Below are positions 26,721 through 34,482 of a DNA stretch of 44,799 nt, in pieces (positions within the stretch are counted from its first letter, which is position 1; each line of letters begins with the position of its first letter). The notes below the pieces were generated by a model. The model ran no database searches and was not told the origin of the DNA. It saw nothing but the letters and a program-made list of their open reading frames with translations. The stretch spans positions 1 through 44,799 of the forward strand of contig NZ_AJLK01000128.1 of the NCBI RefSeq assembly GCF_000317205.1, given 5' to 3'. The position numbers and the translations under genes were made by a program. Origin of the DNA: Fischerella muscicola PCC 7414 (GTDB lineage Bacteria > Cyanobacteriota > Cyanobacteriia > Cyanobacteriales > Nostocaceae).

Positions 26721-26944
26721 CTGAGGGGGTGACAAAGGGGATGTAACTTAGGCTTGGCTTGCCTTTCACTTTAATCACTGCTGAAAAGATGAGAATTAAT
26801 TGAGCGCGATCGCGCTTTGTGAAAATAGGAGTTTTGAGTGCTGATGAATAAGAAAAATCTTGCTGTTGCTTTTTATCTTTGAGGGCGTCCGTCACCTGAA
26901 AGGCTTGCCCTGCCACAAGTTGACTGCGGTTGTCACCCCCTCAG
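26721..26944. mobile_element. 224-bp MITE, copy A, with 9-bp target duplication
   Basis: Perfect 15-bp terminal inverted repeats, CTGAGGGGGTGACAA and TTGTCACCCCCTCAG, enclose a 224-bp non-autonomous element. It is flanked by an exact 9-bp direct repeat, CTCTAGCTA (26712-26720 and 26945-26953). The interior has one HIP1-like GCGCGATCGCGC palindrome. A frame of about 80 codons crosses it on the minus strand but runs into unrelated flank and is not supported as a gene. The right-hand duplication contains the vapC-like stop codon. A nearly identical copy ends the window. Confidence 0.9.
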
Positions 26945-26946
26945 CT

Positions 26947-27393
26947 CTAGCTATTTATGCTGTTGGGATGAACAATAGTAATTCCTTCGACTTCTATAAA
27001 GTCTTTTGGATTTAAAGTCAGAATATGGCCGATGTTATGGGCAAGCACTATTGCTTGTATGCGTAAATCGTGGATGCGTTTCCCTGAAATCTTATGAGTT
27101 GTAGCGAGGCTCAACCAAATGCGAAATATATCTGGTGTTTCTTCCAGCCACTCAAACTGATTTATGAGCATTTGCACTGCTCGTTCGGTTTCTTCTGGTG
27201 TCCATCCCAACCCATTTACAGTAACGGGACGGGTGGCTACAACCCAAAATTCAATTAAAACTTGAGGTGTAATAAAACACTGACCACCTTGTAGCAAGAT
27301 TTGAAAAATAGCATTATTAATAATTTCGTACTCAGAGGAATGGGTCTCAGTAAACCTAAGAATAATATTCGTATCTAGTAAATAGCTTGTCAT
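26947..27393 (-). CDS. VapC-like PIN-domain toxin
   Basis: PIN-fold ribonuclease of a type II toxin-antitoxin pair, 148 residues. The acidic metal-binding residues are Asp-7 in LLDTN, Glu-48 in VLIEFW and Asp-109 in RIHDLRI. The C-terminal strand LTLNPKDF has Asn-128 and Asp-131 in the fourth acidic region. Such toxins cleave tRNA or rRNA in known cases; this target is unknown. Its ATG overlaps the antitoxin stop by four bases (ATGA), the standard coupling. The stop codon TAG at 26947-26949 lies inside the 9-bp target duplication of the MITE, so the insertion left the protein end unchanged. Confidence 0.88.
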   Translation of the reverse strand: MTSYLLDTNIILRFTETHSSEYEIINNAIFQILLQGGQCFITPQVLIEFWVVATRPVTVNGLGWTPEETERAVQMLINQFEWLEETPDIFRIWLSLATTHKISGKRIHDLRIQAIVLAHNIGHILTLNPKDFIEVEGITIVHPNSINS

Positions 27394-27632
27394 ACACCGC
27401 GATCATCATAAATATTCTCACGCAGGCTTGCTTCAGCAGGCAAACTTATACTACTTTTCGGGAATTGAGCCATCCATTGACGAAACTGCTCGGCTTTTTC
27501 TGTTGGTGTTAAGTTTTTGTTAGTTGCTGTCTCTAGCTGTCTACTATGGAGTCTTGATTGAAAGAGTTTCTGGTCTTCGGGGGAGAGGTTTAATACCACT
27601 TCTACAAGGGAATTAACAAGTTGTACATTCAT
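27390..27632 (-). CDS. Putative antitoxin partner of the PIN toxin
   Basis: An 80-residue charged protein that starts the toxin-antitoxin unit. It begins MNVQLVNSLVEVVLNLSPEDQKLFQSRLH, a short helical segment, then a flexible polar region and an acidic tail (EASLRENIYDDRGV) suited to binding a toxin groove. I do not see a clear ribbon-helix-helix or AbrB motif, so the DNA-binding fold is uncertain. Assignment as antitoxin rests on size, position and the four-base overlap with the PIN gene. Upstream, about 27650-27715, the sequence is AT-rich with TATTATAATATT, a likely promoter area where the pair would regulate itself. Confidence 0.7.
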   Translation of the reverse strand: MNVQLVNSLVEVVLNLSPEDQKLFQSRLHSRQLETATNKNLTPTEKAEQFRQWMAQFPKSSISLPAEASLRENIYDDRGV

Positions 27633-28082
27633 GGTTGTGTGTGTGATTTACTCTTTCTTACACTACGCGATGCGGTAGCCACTCCTATAGAGTATCGCTT
27701 TATTATAATATTCCACTCCATTCTTTTCTTAGCAACGCGAACCTACCCCAAAAAATTACATTTTTTACGTTTCTGTAACACAACCCTAAATAAACTAAAG
27801 AAAAAATTGCCCAGTAAAAAACACTAAAGCAGTCTTCTCTACTTTCAGTATTATTTTTTCTGATAATACTTTTCACTAAAATTGGGGAATGTAGGCTATC
27901 TGTCATCAAGAGCTGATAAAGTACGTAGCGAAAGTAAAATCGCGGCTTGTCATATTTAGACACCCGTAGCGGTTGAATTTACTTGCAAAAGAAGCCGTAA
28001 AATAAATTTCCGGCTTCTATATTCAACCTGTTAAAACGGGTTTCTACTTTCAGCTTGAACTTTAGTTCCAGGCTAGGAAGCC
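27633..28082. other. Divergent intergenic region, antitoxin / FAD oxidoreductase
   Basis: 450 bp with the toxin-antitoxin promoter area on the left (TATAATATT near 27700-27712), AT-rich sequence in the middle, and a strong nested hairpin (27963-28040) on the right. Short frames across it (27621-27827 plus, 27703-27963 minus) overlap each other and show no motif or ribosome site; I do not call them. Confidence 0.5.
27963..28040 (+). repeat. Nested hairpin upstream of the FAD oxidoreductase
   Basis: Three sets of complementary arms are nested in order: CCCGT (27963-27967) with ACGGG (28036-28040), GGTTGAAT (27971-27978) with ATTCAACC (28021-28028), and AGAAGCCG (27990-27997) with CGGCTTCT (28011-28018). 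It ends about 40-75 bases before the possible start codons. It could be a leader structure, a terminator for an upstream transcript or a mobile palindrome. Confidence 0.6.
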
Positions 28083-28115
28083 GTGATCGAGGAGTTGAGC
28101 GGAATTTTATTTAAC

Positions 28116-30149
28116 ATGAAGCGTAAACGTCTAGCATCTCGTCACTACACCTCTTTAATTAGTCTCACTCTCATTTCGAGTTTTGTTGCACCTGACGCAG
28201 CGATCGCAGCACCACCCAGAACACCAGACAAAACGGTAAACTGTGAAATTCTGGTTGTTGGTGGTGGACTGTCTGGTGTGGCGACTGCTTACGAAGGTTT
28301 ACTAGCCGGGAGAACGGTTTGTCTGACAGAAATTACCGACTGGCTGGGAGGACAGATTTCTGCTCAAGGAACTTCAGCACTGGATGAACGACCAACCCAA
28401 CGAGCAAAGTTATACTACTCTCGCGGTTACTTAGAACTGCGAAAGCGGATTGAACGCAAGTACGGCAAACTCAACCCTGGTGACTGCTGGGTAAGTGATT
28501 CCTGCTTTATGCCTAAGGATGGGCATGAAATCTTGAGTTCCATGCTCAAAGATGCGGAAAGAAAGGGTAAAGGGAAGTTGCAATGGTTCCCAAATACAGT
28601 CATTAAGGAATTGAATATCAGTTCTGATGGCAAAATCATTAATAATGCGATCGCCATCCAACATAAACCAGCACCTAATGCCCCCCCACTCAATACTTTT
28701 ACCCTATCCCAAAGTATCCAAGACGCTTATACCTATCTCAATTCTTCCCGCTTTACCAAAACAATTATTCGCCTGGCTCCCAAACAAGCACAAAAAGGCA
28801 ATGTTCCTAACTGGTATATTGTAGATGCCAGTGAAACTGGAGAAGTTGTTGGTCTTGCTGATGTTCCCTATCGTCTGGGTATTGATGCGCGTTCTTATTT
28901 AGAACCTTCATCTTCCAGCGCTACCAACGATCCCTATTGCACTCAAGGCTTTACTTACACCTTTGCAATGGAGGCAACTAAGGAACCGCAAAAGCAAACC
29001 ATGCCCCCATTCTACATGCAGTACTCGCCCTACTACAGTTATGAATTGCAACGACTGGCAAGCTTTCCTTTAGTATTTACCTACCGTCGCATCTGGAGTC
29101 CCCGCAGAGGCGAAGAAATGAAATTTGGCGGTGTAACTTTTACGGCTCCCGTACCTGGCGACATCTCCATGCAAAACTGGACTTGGGGAAATGACTACCG
29201 TCCCGGAACCGCCAAAGATAACCTGATTTACACTCGTGAGCAACTCAAAGCCACCGGACAGCTTAACCCTGGTGGTTGGATGGGCGGACTGCGAGTAGAA
29301 ACCTTGCGTAAAGGTGAGGAAAATGCCCTTGGTTATTATTACTGGTTGACAGCAGGGACTACAGATTCTCAATTAGGAAATGGCGTTAAGCAGCCACAAC
29401 CAAACAATCGCTTCCTTTCTGGGTTAGATTCCCCGATGGGAACAGCCCACGGTTTGTCAAAATATCCATATATGCGTGAAGGCAGGCGGATCATCGGCCG
29501 TCCCAGTTGGGGTGCGCCTCAAGGCTTTAGTATTTGGGAAGTTGATATTTCTCGCCGCAAGTATGATGATCCCTATTATCGTCAGGTGCTTTCACCTGGT
29601 GAATATCGCCGTTTACAAGCAACCTTGGCAGGTTTAGAAGCTTTATCAGTCCTTTCAGGTCAAAAACCTCCAGAAACAGTTGCTCGACGCACTCGTTCTA
29701 CAGTTTTTCCCGATGGTGTCGGTATTGGACATTATGCGATCGACTTTCATCCTTGCATGACAAAAAGCCCACCAGAAGCACCAGGAAACACAGAACGCGA
29801 AGGTGAAAGACGCGGTGCAGGCCAAGCTTATCCCTTCCAGATAGCTCTGCGGGCAATGATCCCACAAAAAATTGACAATTTGTTGGTAGGAGGTAAAAGT
29901 ATTGCTACCAGTCACATTGCAGCAGCAGCTTACCGCGTCCACTCCTTTGAATGGTCTGCTGGTGCAGCAGCAGGGACTACAGCAGCTTTCGCTTTGAAAA
30001 ACAATATCGCCCCCTACCAACTAGTAGATGAATTACCAAAAATAGAACCGCAATTACTAAAATTGCAACAACTACTCAAGAATAACGGCAACCCCACCGC
30101 TTTCCCTGATACCTCAATTTTCAATCAAAATTGGGAAGATTGGAAATAA
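28116..30149 (+). CDS. Exported FAD-dependent oxidoreductase
   Basis: Predicted secreted flavoprotein of about 677 residues, substrate unknown. A Sec-type signal peptide (MKRKRLASRHYTSLISLTLI through AIAA) is followed by a FAD Rossmann fold, CEILVVGGGLSGVATAYEG, with the GxGxxG dinucleotide motif, then ITDWLGGQISAQGTSALDE. This is the layout of the FAD_oxidored (Pfam FAD-dependent oxidoreductase 12831-like) group. Later conserved parts include VDASETGEVVGLADVPYR and, near the end, LLVGGKSIATSHIAAAAYRVHSFEWSAGAAAG, the second FAD contact. An upstream in-frame GTG at 28083 has a better-placed AGGAAG and is an alternative start, but it adds 11 residues before an otherwise normal signal peptide. 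Confidence 0.88.
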   Translation: MKRKRLASRHYTSLISLTLISSFVAPDAAIAAPPRTPDKTVNCEILVVGGGLSGVATAYEGLLAGRTVCLTEITDWLGGQISAQGTSALDERPTQRAKLYYSRGYLELRKRIERKYGKLNPGDCWVSDSCFMPKDGHEILSSMLKDAERKGKGKLQWFPNTVIKELNISSDGKIINNAIAIQHKPAPNAPPLNTFTLSQSIQDAYTYLNSSRFTKTIIRLAPKQAQKGNVPNWYIVDASETGEVVGLADVPYRLGIDARSYLEPSSSSATNDPYCTQGFTYTFAMEATKEPQKQTMPPFYMQYSPYYSYELQRLASFPLVFTYRRIWSPRRGEEMKFGGVTFTAPVPGDISMQNWTWGNDYRPGTAKDNLIYTREQLKATGQLNPGGWMGGLRVETLRKGEENALGYYYWLTAGTTDSQLGNGVKQPQPNNRFLSGLDSPMGTAHGLSKYPYMREGRRIIGRPSWGAPQGFSIWEVDISRRKYDDPYYRQVLSPGEYRRLQATLAGLEALSVLSGQKPPETVARRTRSTVFPDGVGIGHYAIDFHPCMTKSPPEAPGNTEREGERRGAGQAYPFQIALRAMIPQKIDNLLVGGKSIATSHIAAAAYRVHSFEWSAGAAAGTTAAFALKNNIAPYQLVDELPKIEPQLLKLQQLLKNNGNPTAFPDTSIFNQNWEDWK

Positions 30150-30162
30150 TTTTGTTGGGTGT

Positions 30163-30212
30163 TGGTAGTTGATTGGTGGTTGTGCCAAACAACAAACAAC
30201 AATCAACTACCA
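30163..30212. terminator. STRR-type hairpin after the FAD oxidoreductase
   Basis: TGGTAGTTGATT (30163-30174) and AATCAACTACCA (30201-30212) are exact 12-base complements. The loop is made of GGTGGTT and CAAACAA heptamer-like units. No T-run follows, so termination is plausible but unproven. Confidence 0.5.
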
Positions 30213-30269
30213 TAGACTAAACTGTTAATTGTAGTGTAGTTTTGTAAAGACCTGTTGGTTAATTCTTTT

Positions 30270-30596
30270 ATGATTACCAAACTTTCAGCAGCTGTTTACG
30301 GGATGGCAGCGACACCAACTATAGCTCCTGAACGGTCAACTCAAGTTACCCGCAAGACCTATCCAAATTACAAAGTCATCGTTTTAAACGATGATTTCAA
30401 TACTTTTCAGCACGTTGCTGAGTGCCTGATTAAGTATATTCCGGGAATGACTAGCGATCGCGCTTGGGAACTCACAAACCAAGTACACTACGAAGGCCAA
30501 GCCATTGTTTGGACTGGGCCCCAAGAACCCGCTGAACTTTACCATCAGCAATTACGTCGAGCCGGTCTCACGATGGCTCCTCTAGAAGCAGCGTAA
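30270..30596 (+). CDS. clpS: ATP-dependent Clp protease adaptor ClpS
   Basis: Adaptor that binds N-degron residues and delivers substrates to ClpC/ClpP. The conserved core runs from RKTYPNYKVIVLNDDFNTFQHVAECL (the NDDxNT motif of the N-degron pocket, followed by the helix with His) through IPGMTSDRAWELTNQVHYEGQAIVWTGPQEPAELYHQQLRRAGLTM, typical of ClpS. Start choice is uncertain: TTG at 30255, ATG at 30270 and ATG at 30303 (MAATPTIAPERST) are all in frame. I use 30270. The 30303 start would give the more usual length of about 97. It is followed within five bases by the DUF2103 gene, so they are co-transcribed. Confidence 0.93.
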   Translation: MITKLSAAVYGMAATPTIAPERSTQVTRKTYPNYKVIVLNDDFNTFQHVAECLIKYIPGMTSDRAWELTNQVHYEGQAIVWTGPQEPAELYHQQLRRAGLTMAPLEAA

Positions 30597-30601
30597 AATT
30601 T

Positions 30602-30925
30602 ATGACAAAACCCACCCCAGACACCCGCAAAGCAACACCTGTTAAAGATGGCAGATTAGTTTGGAATCACTCAACCCATATTCCTGGACTTATTCCCATT
30701 CTTGAACGTCTGTGCAAACTAGATGGCATTCAAACCGTCACACCAGGACAACTTGGACGAGTAAAAGGTCACAGCCCAAAGTTGCAATTGCGGGTGTCTG
30801 TACCCATTCGGGGCGGGTTTAAATTAATTGCACGTCACGGTAAAACTGTACAAGAAGTATTTATTTTAACTACCCTACCGCAGCAACAACTCGAAGAAGC
30901 GATCGCATCTGTAATGCAAAAGTAG
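30602..30925 (+). CDS. DUF2103 family protein
   Basis: A 107-residue cytosolic protein resembling DUF2103, described in databases as a predicted metal-binding family without a known role. Conserved-looking segments are GRLVWNHSTHIPGLIPILERL (with two His), VTPGQLGRVKGHSPKLQLRV and GFKLIARHGKTVQEVFILT. The His residues in NHSTH, KGHSP and ARHGK are candidate ligands. It starts five bases after clpS and presumably shares its transcript, which in cyanobacteria would tie it loosely to protein quality control; that link is inference. The gene ends with a HIP1 octamer in the last codons, followed by heptamer repeats. Confidence 0.82.
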   Translation: MTKPTPDTRKATPVKDGRLVWNHSTHIPGLIPILERLCKLDGIQTVTPGQLGRVKGHSPKLQLRVSVPIRGGFKLIARHGKTVQEVFILTTLPQQQLEEAIASVMQK

Positions 30926-30945
30926 TCAATTGTCAATTGTCAATT

Positions 30946-31062
30946 GTTAGTAGTTAGTAGTTAGTAGTTAGTAGTTGGTAGTTGTTTGTTGTACCAGACG
31001 TGCCATGGCACGTCTGTACAGTAGTTGGTAGTTGGTAGTTAGTAGTTAGTAGTTAGTAGTTT
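30946..31062. repeat. Heptanucleotide arrays around a perfect 22-bp palindrome
   Basis: GTTAGTA units repeat four times from 30946, ending in GTTGGTA. A second array of GTAGTTG/GTTAGTA units occupies about 31021-31062. Between them is CAGACGTGCC joined to its complement through ATGGCACGTCTG (30995-31016), a perfect 22-bp palindrome. The same palindrome within similar heptamers recurs at 44508-44537. Confidence 0.85.
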
Positions 31063-31093
31063 ATTGTCTCCCCACCTCCCCACTGCCCCTAAT

Positions 31094-31117
31094 CCCCACT
31101 CCCTTGGGGGAGTGGGG
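31094..31117. repeat. C/G-rich hairpin repeat downstream of hemW
   Basis: CCCCACTCCC (31094-31103) pairs with GGGAGTGGGG (to 31117). It is flanked by AAT on the left and GGGCCGGTGAGTTCCCC-like sequence on the right. The same hairpin is at 41786-41809 and a broken, reverse-oriented arm is at about 13401-13428. It may terminate hemW transcripts. Confidence 0.65.
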
Positions 31118-31138
31118 GCCGGTGAGTTCCCCACCTCC

Positions 31139-32323
31139 CTATTCCCCCAATTCAGCAAACAACTTTGCCAAAATCACGTTAGAAAACAAAAAGCCATCGG
31201 GATCACTCAAACGCAACTTTTCTCCCTCGAGTTTTACCCAGCTTTTTTGCAAGTACGGCTGTAAACATTTCTCAATCTCTTCTACCTTCTTTTCTCCAAA
31301 CTGTTCTTTTAGCACTGCTAAATTGACGCCTTCTGCTAACCGCAACCCTAGCATTAAGGTTTCTAACAAAATTTCATCTGCTGATATTACTTCACAATCA
31401 ATTACACAGCCAGTTTCTACCCACTGATAATATTCTTTGGTTTTACGGGGACGAGTATATCTTTTCCCTTCCACATAACTGGCTGCACCCATGCCAAAGC
31501 CATAGTAAGGGCGATTTTCCCAGTAAACTCGATTATGCCGACACTGGTGTCCTAGTTGGGCATAGTTGGAGATTTCATAATGTTCATAACCTGCACCAGT
31601 AAGGATTTGCTGCGCCATCTGGTACATTTTGACTGTAGTTTCATCTGTAGGTAGGGGATGAGTACCCCCTTTGTAATAACGACCAAAGGCAGTTCCAGGT
31701 TCTATAGTCAGGTCATAAATAGATATATGGGTTGGTGCGATCGCAATTGCTTTTTCTAATGACTCCTGCCACCTATCTAGGGTTTGATGCGGTAATCCTG
31801 ATATGAGGTCTATGCTAAAGTCAGCAAACCCAACTTGCGAAATTAATTCTACTGCTTTGTAAATTTCGTTAACAGAATGCGATCGCCCACAAGCTTGCAA
31901 TAAATCTGCATCAAAAGCTTGTACACCCAAACTCACACGGTTGACGCCTGCGCTACGATAACCTTGAATATGTTCTAAATCAAACGTACCTGGGTCTATT
32001 TCCATAGAAATTTCTACCCCAGGAGAAATACCAAATTTTTGCTCTAACGCTTTTAATATATGTTGCAATTGTTGCACAGATAAAAGCGAGGGAGTACCGC
32101 CACCAAAGAAAATTGTCTGCAAAGATTGACCAAAAACAGGAGCAAGGGCAATTTCTTGACACACAAAGTCTACGTATTGAGAGATTGTACCCGATGTTTC
32201 ACCACGCAAGCGATCGCCTACGACAGAAATAGGAAAATCACAGTAAAAGCATCGGCGTCTGCAAAAAGGAATATGTATGTAGGCAGAAGTTGGAATAGCT
32301 GAAAATATATCTTTTTGTGCCAT
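31139..32323 (-). CDS. hemW: Radical SAM haem chaperone HemW (HemN-like)
   Basis: Radical SAM protein of 394 residues. The cluster-binding CxxxCxxC is CRRRCFYC (Cys-21, -25 and -28) in IHIPFCRRRCFYCDFPIS, followed by IFFGGGTPSLL and SMEIDPGTF. The VNRVSLGVQAFD and SIDLISGLPHQTLDRW segments and the C-terminal HemW-type domain (YEHYEISNYAQLGHQCRHNRVYW) match HemW rather than true oxygen-independent coproporphyrinogen oxidase HemN. HemN is longer and has a different N-terminus. HemW binds haem and is proposed to insert it into target proteins. Its closest relatives are often misnamed coproporphyrinogen oxidases. The stop lies just after a G/C-rich repeat block. Confidence 0.92.
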   Translation of the reverse strand: MAQKDIFSAIPTSAYIHIPFCRRRCFYCDFPISVVGDRLRGETSGTISQYVDFVCQEIALAPVFGQSLQTIFFGGGTPSLLSVQQLQHILKALEQKFGISPGVEISMEIDPGTFDLEHIQGYRSAGVNRVSLGVQAFDADLLQACGRSHSVNEIYKAVELISQVGFADFSIDLISGLPHQTLDRWQESLEKAIAIAPTHISIYDLTIEPGTAFGRYYKGGTHPLPTDETTVKMYQMAQQILTGAGYEHYEISNYAQLGHQCRHNRVYWENRPYYGFGMGAASYVEGKRYTRPRKTKEYYQWVETGCVIDCEVISADEILLETLMLGLRLAEGVNLAVLKEQFGEKKVEEIEKCLQPYLQKSWVKLEGEKLRLSDPDGFLFSNVILAKLFAELGE

Positions 32324-32678
32324 TTTAAGTGAAAATTAAAATATGATTATTAGAATTACAAAACATGAAAATTAATAAGTTAAGTAAAAGACAAAATCCA
32401 GAAGATATAAGCCCAGAGGTGAAAACAGCTTACTGCCAGTGTTCTTGGAGTTAGCATTTTATCTTAATTATTTCTAGCTATTTATTAACAATTTTTTATC
32501 GTTTTTCAGCAAAAAGATGGCAATAATAGAGCATAAAAATCTTTAGTTATAATGAGTGCAGATGTTGTCAGTCTCAACTTCTAGAATGAGCGTAATTATT
32601 CTAAATCGCTCTTAACGATGAGATAAAAATTACTTTACTTCTTATCGACTAACACTGTTGCAGGAAAACAACACAATT
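32324..32678. promoter_or_regulatory. Divergent intergenic region, hemW / PIN-TRAM gene
   Basis: About 355 bp of AT-rich sequence. A TATAAT hexamer at 32548-32553 is a good -10 candidate for the plus-strand gene, about 125 bases upstream of its ATG, but no TTGACA-like -35 lies 17 bases upstream. No RNA gene or stable hairpin recognised. Confidence 0.35.
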
Positions 32679-33755
32679 ATGCTAGATGCAATTATCATTT
32701 TCTCATTCATCCTAGCAGCAGCAGGGGTAGGCTTCTATAGTATCGAGTTTCTACCAAACGGGGCACTCGAACGGGTGACAAACGAAGAAGCTCTGCGCTT
32801 AGTTTTTGCTGCTTTTGCTGCTATTATTGGCGGTGCAGTCGGTCTGAGATTTCAGACTGCATATCGTCGCCTAGAAAGTCAAGTCCGGGAGATGCCCTTT
32901 GAAATCATCTTAACCCGTGCGATCGGTCTAGTCATTGGGTTACTAATTGCTAATTTAATGCTAGCACCTCTATTCTTGCTACCGATCCCCACCGATTTTA
33001 GTTTTATTAAGCCATTGGTAGCAGTTGTTGGCAGCATCGTGCTGGCATACACTGGTATGAATCTGGCAGATACCCACGGACGTGGTTTATTGCGTTTGAT
33101 CAATCCCAATACTGTAGAAACAATGGTGGTAGAAGGGACACTCAAACCAGCTAGCACCAAAGTATTAGACACCAGCTGCATTATTGATGGTCGTATTGAA
33201 ACACTTCTAGAAACTGGCTTTTTGGAAGGACAATTACTTGTACCGCAATTTGTCTTACAAGAACTGCAACAAGTAGCGGATGCAAGCAAAGACCAAAAAC
33301 GGGTACGGGGAAGACGGGGACTAGAAATACTCAACCGGATTAAAACAGTGTACCCCGATCGCATTTTGATTAACTCAATAGACTACGACGATATCACAAC
33401 CGTAGATGCGAAGTTAGTTAGGTTTGCCCAAGAAATCAACGGCACACTCTTAACCAACGACTATAACTTATCCAAAGTCGCCAGTGTGCAAAAAGTGCCT
33501 GTTTTAAACGTTAACGATTTGGTTAATGCTGTACGTCCTACCTACTTACCAGGCGATAACATTGACCTTAAGATTCTCAAAGAAGGCAAAGAACCCAGTC
33601 AGGGTATTGGCTACTTAGACGATGGCACAATGGTTGTGGTTGAAGAAGGAAGCAATTATGTAGGTGGTGAATTGCGGGTAGTTGTCACCAGCGCCCTCCA
33701 AACCTCCGCCGGTAGAATGATCTTCGCCAAACCCCAAGCATCTGCATTGGCATGA
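32679..33755 (+). CDS. PIN/TRAM domain membrane protein
   Basis: A 358-residue protein of the family seen in Bacillus YacL and conserved in cyanobacteria. Three to four hydrophobic helices form the N-terminal third (MLDAIIIFSFILAAAGVGF, LVFAAFAAIIGGAVGL, AIGLVIGLLIANLMLAPLFL, LVAVVGSIVLAYTGM). A PIN domain follows with acidic residues in KVLDTSCIIDGRI, LQELQQVAD and LLTNDYNLSKVA. A TRAM RNA-binding domain ends the protein (DGTMVVVEEGSNYVGGELRVVVTSALQT). A membrane-tethered RNA-binding or nuclease role is inferred from domains. I use ATG 32679; a TTG at 32658 gives seven extra residues. A strong terminator follows. Confidence 0.9.
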   Translation: MLDAIIIFSFILAAAGVGFYSIEFLPNGALERVTNEEALRLVFAAFAAIIGGAVGLRFQTAYRRLESQVREMPFEIILTRAIGLVIGLLIANLMLAPLFLLPIPTDFSFIKPLVAVVGSIVLAYTGMNLADTHGRGLLRLINPNTVETMVVEGTLKPASTKVLDTSCIIDGRIETLLETGFLEGQLLVPQFVLQELQQVADASKDQKRVRGRRGLEILNRIKTVYPDRILINSIDYDDITTVDAKLVRFAQEINGTLLTNDYNLSKVASVQKVPVLNVNDLVNAVRPTYLPGDNIDLKILKEGKEPSQGIGYLDDGTMVVVEEGSNYVGGELRVVVTSALQTSAGRMIFAKPQASALA

Positions 33756-33794
33756 AGGAAATGTCCAGTTCAAGTTTGCTAAATTTTTTTCTTG

Positions 33795-33826
33795 CCGATG
33801 CAATTTGATTGCATCGGTTATTTTTT
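33795..33826 (+). terminator. Rho-independent terminator after the PIN-TRAM gene
   Basis: CCGATGCAAT and ATTGCATCGG (10-bp perfect stem) enclose a 3-base loop (33795-33817), followed by TTATTTTTT. This is one of the two cleanest intrinsic terminators in the window. Confidence 0.85.
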
Positions 33827-33923
33827 GGTTAATTGCTCAATATATACAAGTTGTGCGGCAGCAACTGTGGTATAAACTGTCTAGCAATAAATAACCGAAA
33901 TTAAAAATCAAAAATTAATCAAG

Positions 33924-34244
33924 ATGAAATATATAAAATACATTTGTTTGACAGCTATTAGTAGCATTGTTGTAAGCATAACGAACTATCAGGGAGCAAT
34001 AGTAGCAGCATTACCACCACCAGAAGACATACCAGAAGAAATATTACGGACAGAAATTATCTTAGCAGCGCGATCGCCGATTGATGGCAAACCCCTATCC
34101 GCAGCCGACTATGCACAACTGCAAGCCCAACTACAACAAGCCCCACCACCAAAACTAAGTCCTAATATCAGAGAAAATATCTTTTTGCTGAGACTGCGTA
34201 AAGCTTTACTTCAGCTTTTCCCATTTTTGGATACATTGATTTAG
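33924..34244 (+). CDS. Small secreted protein of unknown function
   Basis: A 106-residue protein with an N-terminal signal peptide (MKYIKYICLTAISSIVVSIT, cleavage probably after AIVAA near residue 29). A short Pro/Glu-rich mature region follows: LPPPEDIPEEILRTEIILAA, RSPIDGKPLSAADYAQLQAQ, then LRKALLQLFPFL at the C-terminus. The PPEDIPEE and SPIDGKPLSAADY motifs look conserved rather than random. I recall similar small exported cyanobacterial proteins without assigned function. The hydrophobic end may form a terminal amphipathic helix. It precedes glgB by about 240 bp that contain heptamer repeats and a candidate promoter, so they are probably separate transcripts. Confidence 0.7.
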   Translation: MKYIKYICLTAISSIVVSITNYQGAIVAALPPPEDIPEEILRTEIILAARSPIDGKPLSAADYAQLQAQLQQAPPPKLSPNIRENIFLLRLRKALLQLFPFLDTLI

Positions 34245-34271
34245 TCAATGGTCAAGTGTCAATTGTCGATT

Positions 34272-34300
34272 GTTAGTGGTTAGTGGTTAGTGGTTAGTAA
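34272..34300. repeat. Heptanucleotide (STRR-type) array
   Basis: Four GTTAGTG-type heptamers in tandem, the last one GTTAGTA. The unit differs by one base from the GTTAGTA array at 30946, and matches the GTTAGTG array near 44460. Confidence 0.75.
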
Positions 34301-34397
34301 TTACAACTTCCGACTTCTGACTTCCCCCAAGTCGTCGTCCGACCTGTCCCCTTTCCCTTGTCTCCCCCCAAATTGATGATGACCCTCAAGACAAAAT

Positions 34398-34426
34398 TTG
34401 CAAATAATTGTAAAGAATAATATATA
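34398..34426 (+). promoter_or_regulatory. Candidate promoter for glgB
   Basis: TTGCAA at 34398-34403 and TATATA at 34421-34426 with a 17-base spacer give a sigma70-like pair about 55 bases before the glgB ATG. It is a pattern match only. Confidence 0.4.
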
Positions 34427-34482
34427 GAACTTAATAAAGCAGTTTTACTTAGCCACTTTATTCAACCAACATAGGTAGCTCC

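Noticed and set aside
26671-26916. About 80-codon minus-strand frame across MITE copy A, with a similar frame in copy B (44563-44772).
   Set aside because: The frame continues into unrelated flanking DNA in each copy and has no ribosome site or domain; it exists because the MITE lacks stops in that frame. It could be the start of a lost transposase, but nothing supports that.
27703-27963. 86-codon minus-strand frame upstream of the antitoxin gene.
   Set aside because: Overlaps another weak frame on the opposite strand in AT-rich DNA, no recognisable features and no conserved-looking segments.
30946-31062. Tandem heptamers considered as a CRISPR array.
   Set aside because: The unit is 7 bp with no spacers; CRISPR repeats are 24-37 bp separated by unique spacers, and no cas gene is present.
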